Assembly (NCBI GenBank): GCA_007280905.1
Contig: QYQM01000020.1
Span: 1 to 33,495 of the forward strand
Reading direction: 5' to 3'
DNA: 33,495 nt
Source of the DNA: Porphyromonadaceae bacterium
GTDB taxonomy: Bacteria > Bacteroidota > Bacteroidia > Bacteroidales > UBA12481
Part shown: positions 32,793 to 33,495 of the stretch, one piece after another
Layout of the letters: every line of letters begins with the position of its first letter
How positions within the stretch are numbered: position 1 is the first letter of the stretch
The notes under the pieces: model-generated
Databases searched by the model: none
Seen by the model: the letters and a program-made list of their open reading frames with translations, nothing else
What the model was told of the DNA's origin: nothing
Made by a program: the position numbers and the translations under genes

Positions 32793-32829
32793 GCAGCGTG
32801 AAGGGGTCCCGGCCTTCGCCGGGATGACA
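32793..32829. repeat. Hairpin repeat element, copy 3
   Basis: This matches copy 1 almost exactly: GCAGCGTGAAGGGG, then TCCCGGC (32807-32813), CTTC, GCCGGGA (32818-32824) and TGACA. It lies between the divergent isoaspartyl peptidase and MsrBA genes, 35 bp before the MsrBA start. Confidence 0.85.
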
Positions 32830-32863
32830 ACGCTTCGATTTAAGGGGTTGAAATTTGAGATAT

Positions 32864-33495
32864 ATGAAAACGATATTATTATTTATGATGTTAATAGTTA
32901 GTGCAATGTCAAATATTAACGGACAGTCGAAAGATTCTCGGAATGAACTGACGGCCGAGGAGAAACGGGTGATTATCAATAAGGGAACAGAACGGCCGTT
33001 CATCGGCAAGTATACCGATAACAAGGAGAGGGGAACCTATACCTGTAAATGGTGCAATGCTCCATTGTATCTATCTGATTCAAAGTTCGATTCCCACTGC
33101 GGATGGCCCAGTTTCGATGATGAGATTCCGGGTGCTGTTAAACGTATTCCTGATCCCGATGGCAGCCGCACCGAGATCGTGTGTGCCAACTGTGGAGGCC
33201 ATCTGGGGCATGTATTTATCGGAGAAGAGTTCACACTTAAGAATACCCGTCACTGCGTGAATTCGATATCTTTGAATTTTAAACCATACAACCCGATGGA
33301 TAATCAGCAGAAAACCGAAACCGCCATTTTTGCAGGCGGATGTTTTTGGGGAGTTCAGTATTATTTTGAAAAAGCTCCCGGCGTTTTGAAATCCGAAGTA
33401 GGTTATACGGGCGGAACTAAGGAAAATCCGACCTACAAGGAAGTATGCGCACATACCACAGGCCATGTTGAAGCCATCAGGGTCACTTATGATCC
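32864..33495 (+). CDS. msrBA: Bifunctional methionine sulfoxide reductase MsrB-MsrA, exported (3' end outside window)
   Basis: An open frame from ATG at 32864 runs to the window edge (210 codons plus two bases). It starts with a signal-like segment (1-20, ending NING). The MsrB domain (about 25-140) has zinc-binding C61/C64 and C107/C110, SHCGWPSF (78-85) and the catalytic C131 in RHCVNS. A short linker leads to MsrA with catalytic C160 in GGCFWG and [25 protein letters not shown]. It reduces both R- and S-methionine sulfoxide; the signal suggests periplasmic repair of oxidised envelope proteins. The B-then-A order is one of the known fusion arrangements. The remaining MsrA part is outside the window. 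It is divergent from the peptidase gene. Confidence 0.93.
   Translation, partial: MKTILLFMMLIVSAMSNINGQSKDSRNELTAEEKRVIINKGTERPFIGKYTDNKERGTYTCKWCNAPLYLSDSKFDSHCGWPSFDDEIPGAVKRIPDPDGSRTEIVCANCGGHLGHVFIGEEFTLKNTRHCVNSISLNFKPYNPMDNQQKTETAIFAGGCFWGVQYYFEKAPGVLKSEVGYTGGTKENPTYKEVCAHTTGHVEAIRVTYD

Noticed and set aside
33080-33466. Minus-strand 128-codon frame near the end
   Set aside because: It is antisense to the MsrBA frame, whose catalytic and zinc cysteines are all present.

Overview
The window looks like chromosomal DNA of a Bacteroidota bacterium, most likely a Bacteroidales/Marinilabiliales-type polysaccharide degrader. The evidence is a SusC/SusD pair, a secreted protein with a C-terminal type IX secretion (Por) sorting domain, many exported or lipoprotein glycoside hydrolases (GH30, GH51, GH29), promoter-like sites of the TTTG-N19-TAnnTTTG type, and a fused exported MsrB-MsrA. 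No rRNA, tRNA, CRISPR array, phage region or intact transposon was found.

Layout. (1) 1-201: C-terminal end of a radical SAM/SPASM protein whose frame ends inside a hairpin repeat. (2) 252-1490(-): NupG-like MFS permease, divergent from an AT-rich pair, a GT4-type glycosyltransferase and a NIPA/DMT-like membrane protein (1747-3797). (3) 3841-6739(-): a TldE/PmbA-like and a TldD-like protein; the TldD carries a Tat signal plus a possible lipobox. (4) 6994-8046(+): YhcG/DUF1016 PDDEXK nuclease, followed by a decayed sensor-kinase fragment. (5) 8536-16396(-): a polysaccharide utilization locus, transcribed SusC, SusD, T9SS-sorted repeat protein, GH30. (6) 16397-17150: non-coding stretch with an IS4-family transposase remnant. 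(7) 17151-18821(-): exported FMN-binding protein and outer-membrane porin under a promoter whose spacer is filled by an inverted repeat. (8) 18940-23917: GH51 arabinofuranosidase, MFS transporter and a divergent GH29 fucosidase with a PA14 tail. (9) 23976-32677(-): penicillin-acylase-family hydrolase, then a tightly packed set (LolA-like protein, two FtsX-type permeases, LolD-type ATPase, outer-membrane barrel) headed by an isoaspartyl-peptidase lipoprotein. (10) 32864-end(+): exported MsrBA, cut by the window edge.

How the genes work together. The GH30 locus probably binds and cleaves a beta-glucan-like polymer at the cell surface; GH51 and GH29 would remove arabinose and fucose side chains, and the MFS transporters may move small products. 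The LolA/ABC/barrel operon has one part for each envelope layer and is the best candidate for an undescribed trans-envelope transport system. The FMN/porin operon is a candidate metal-regulated extracytoplasmic flavin system.

A second theme is repeats. A 35-38 bp hairpin element and several short-word repeats (GTGACAAGTGAC-type, CCTACTG, GATAACC-type, CACAATAG/CACATTAGG) sit at or across the 3' ends of many genes, and some supply the last codons and the stop.
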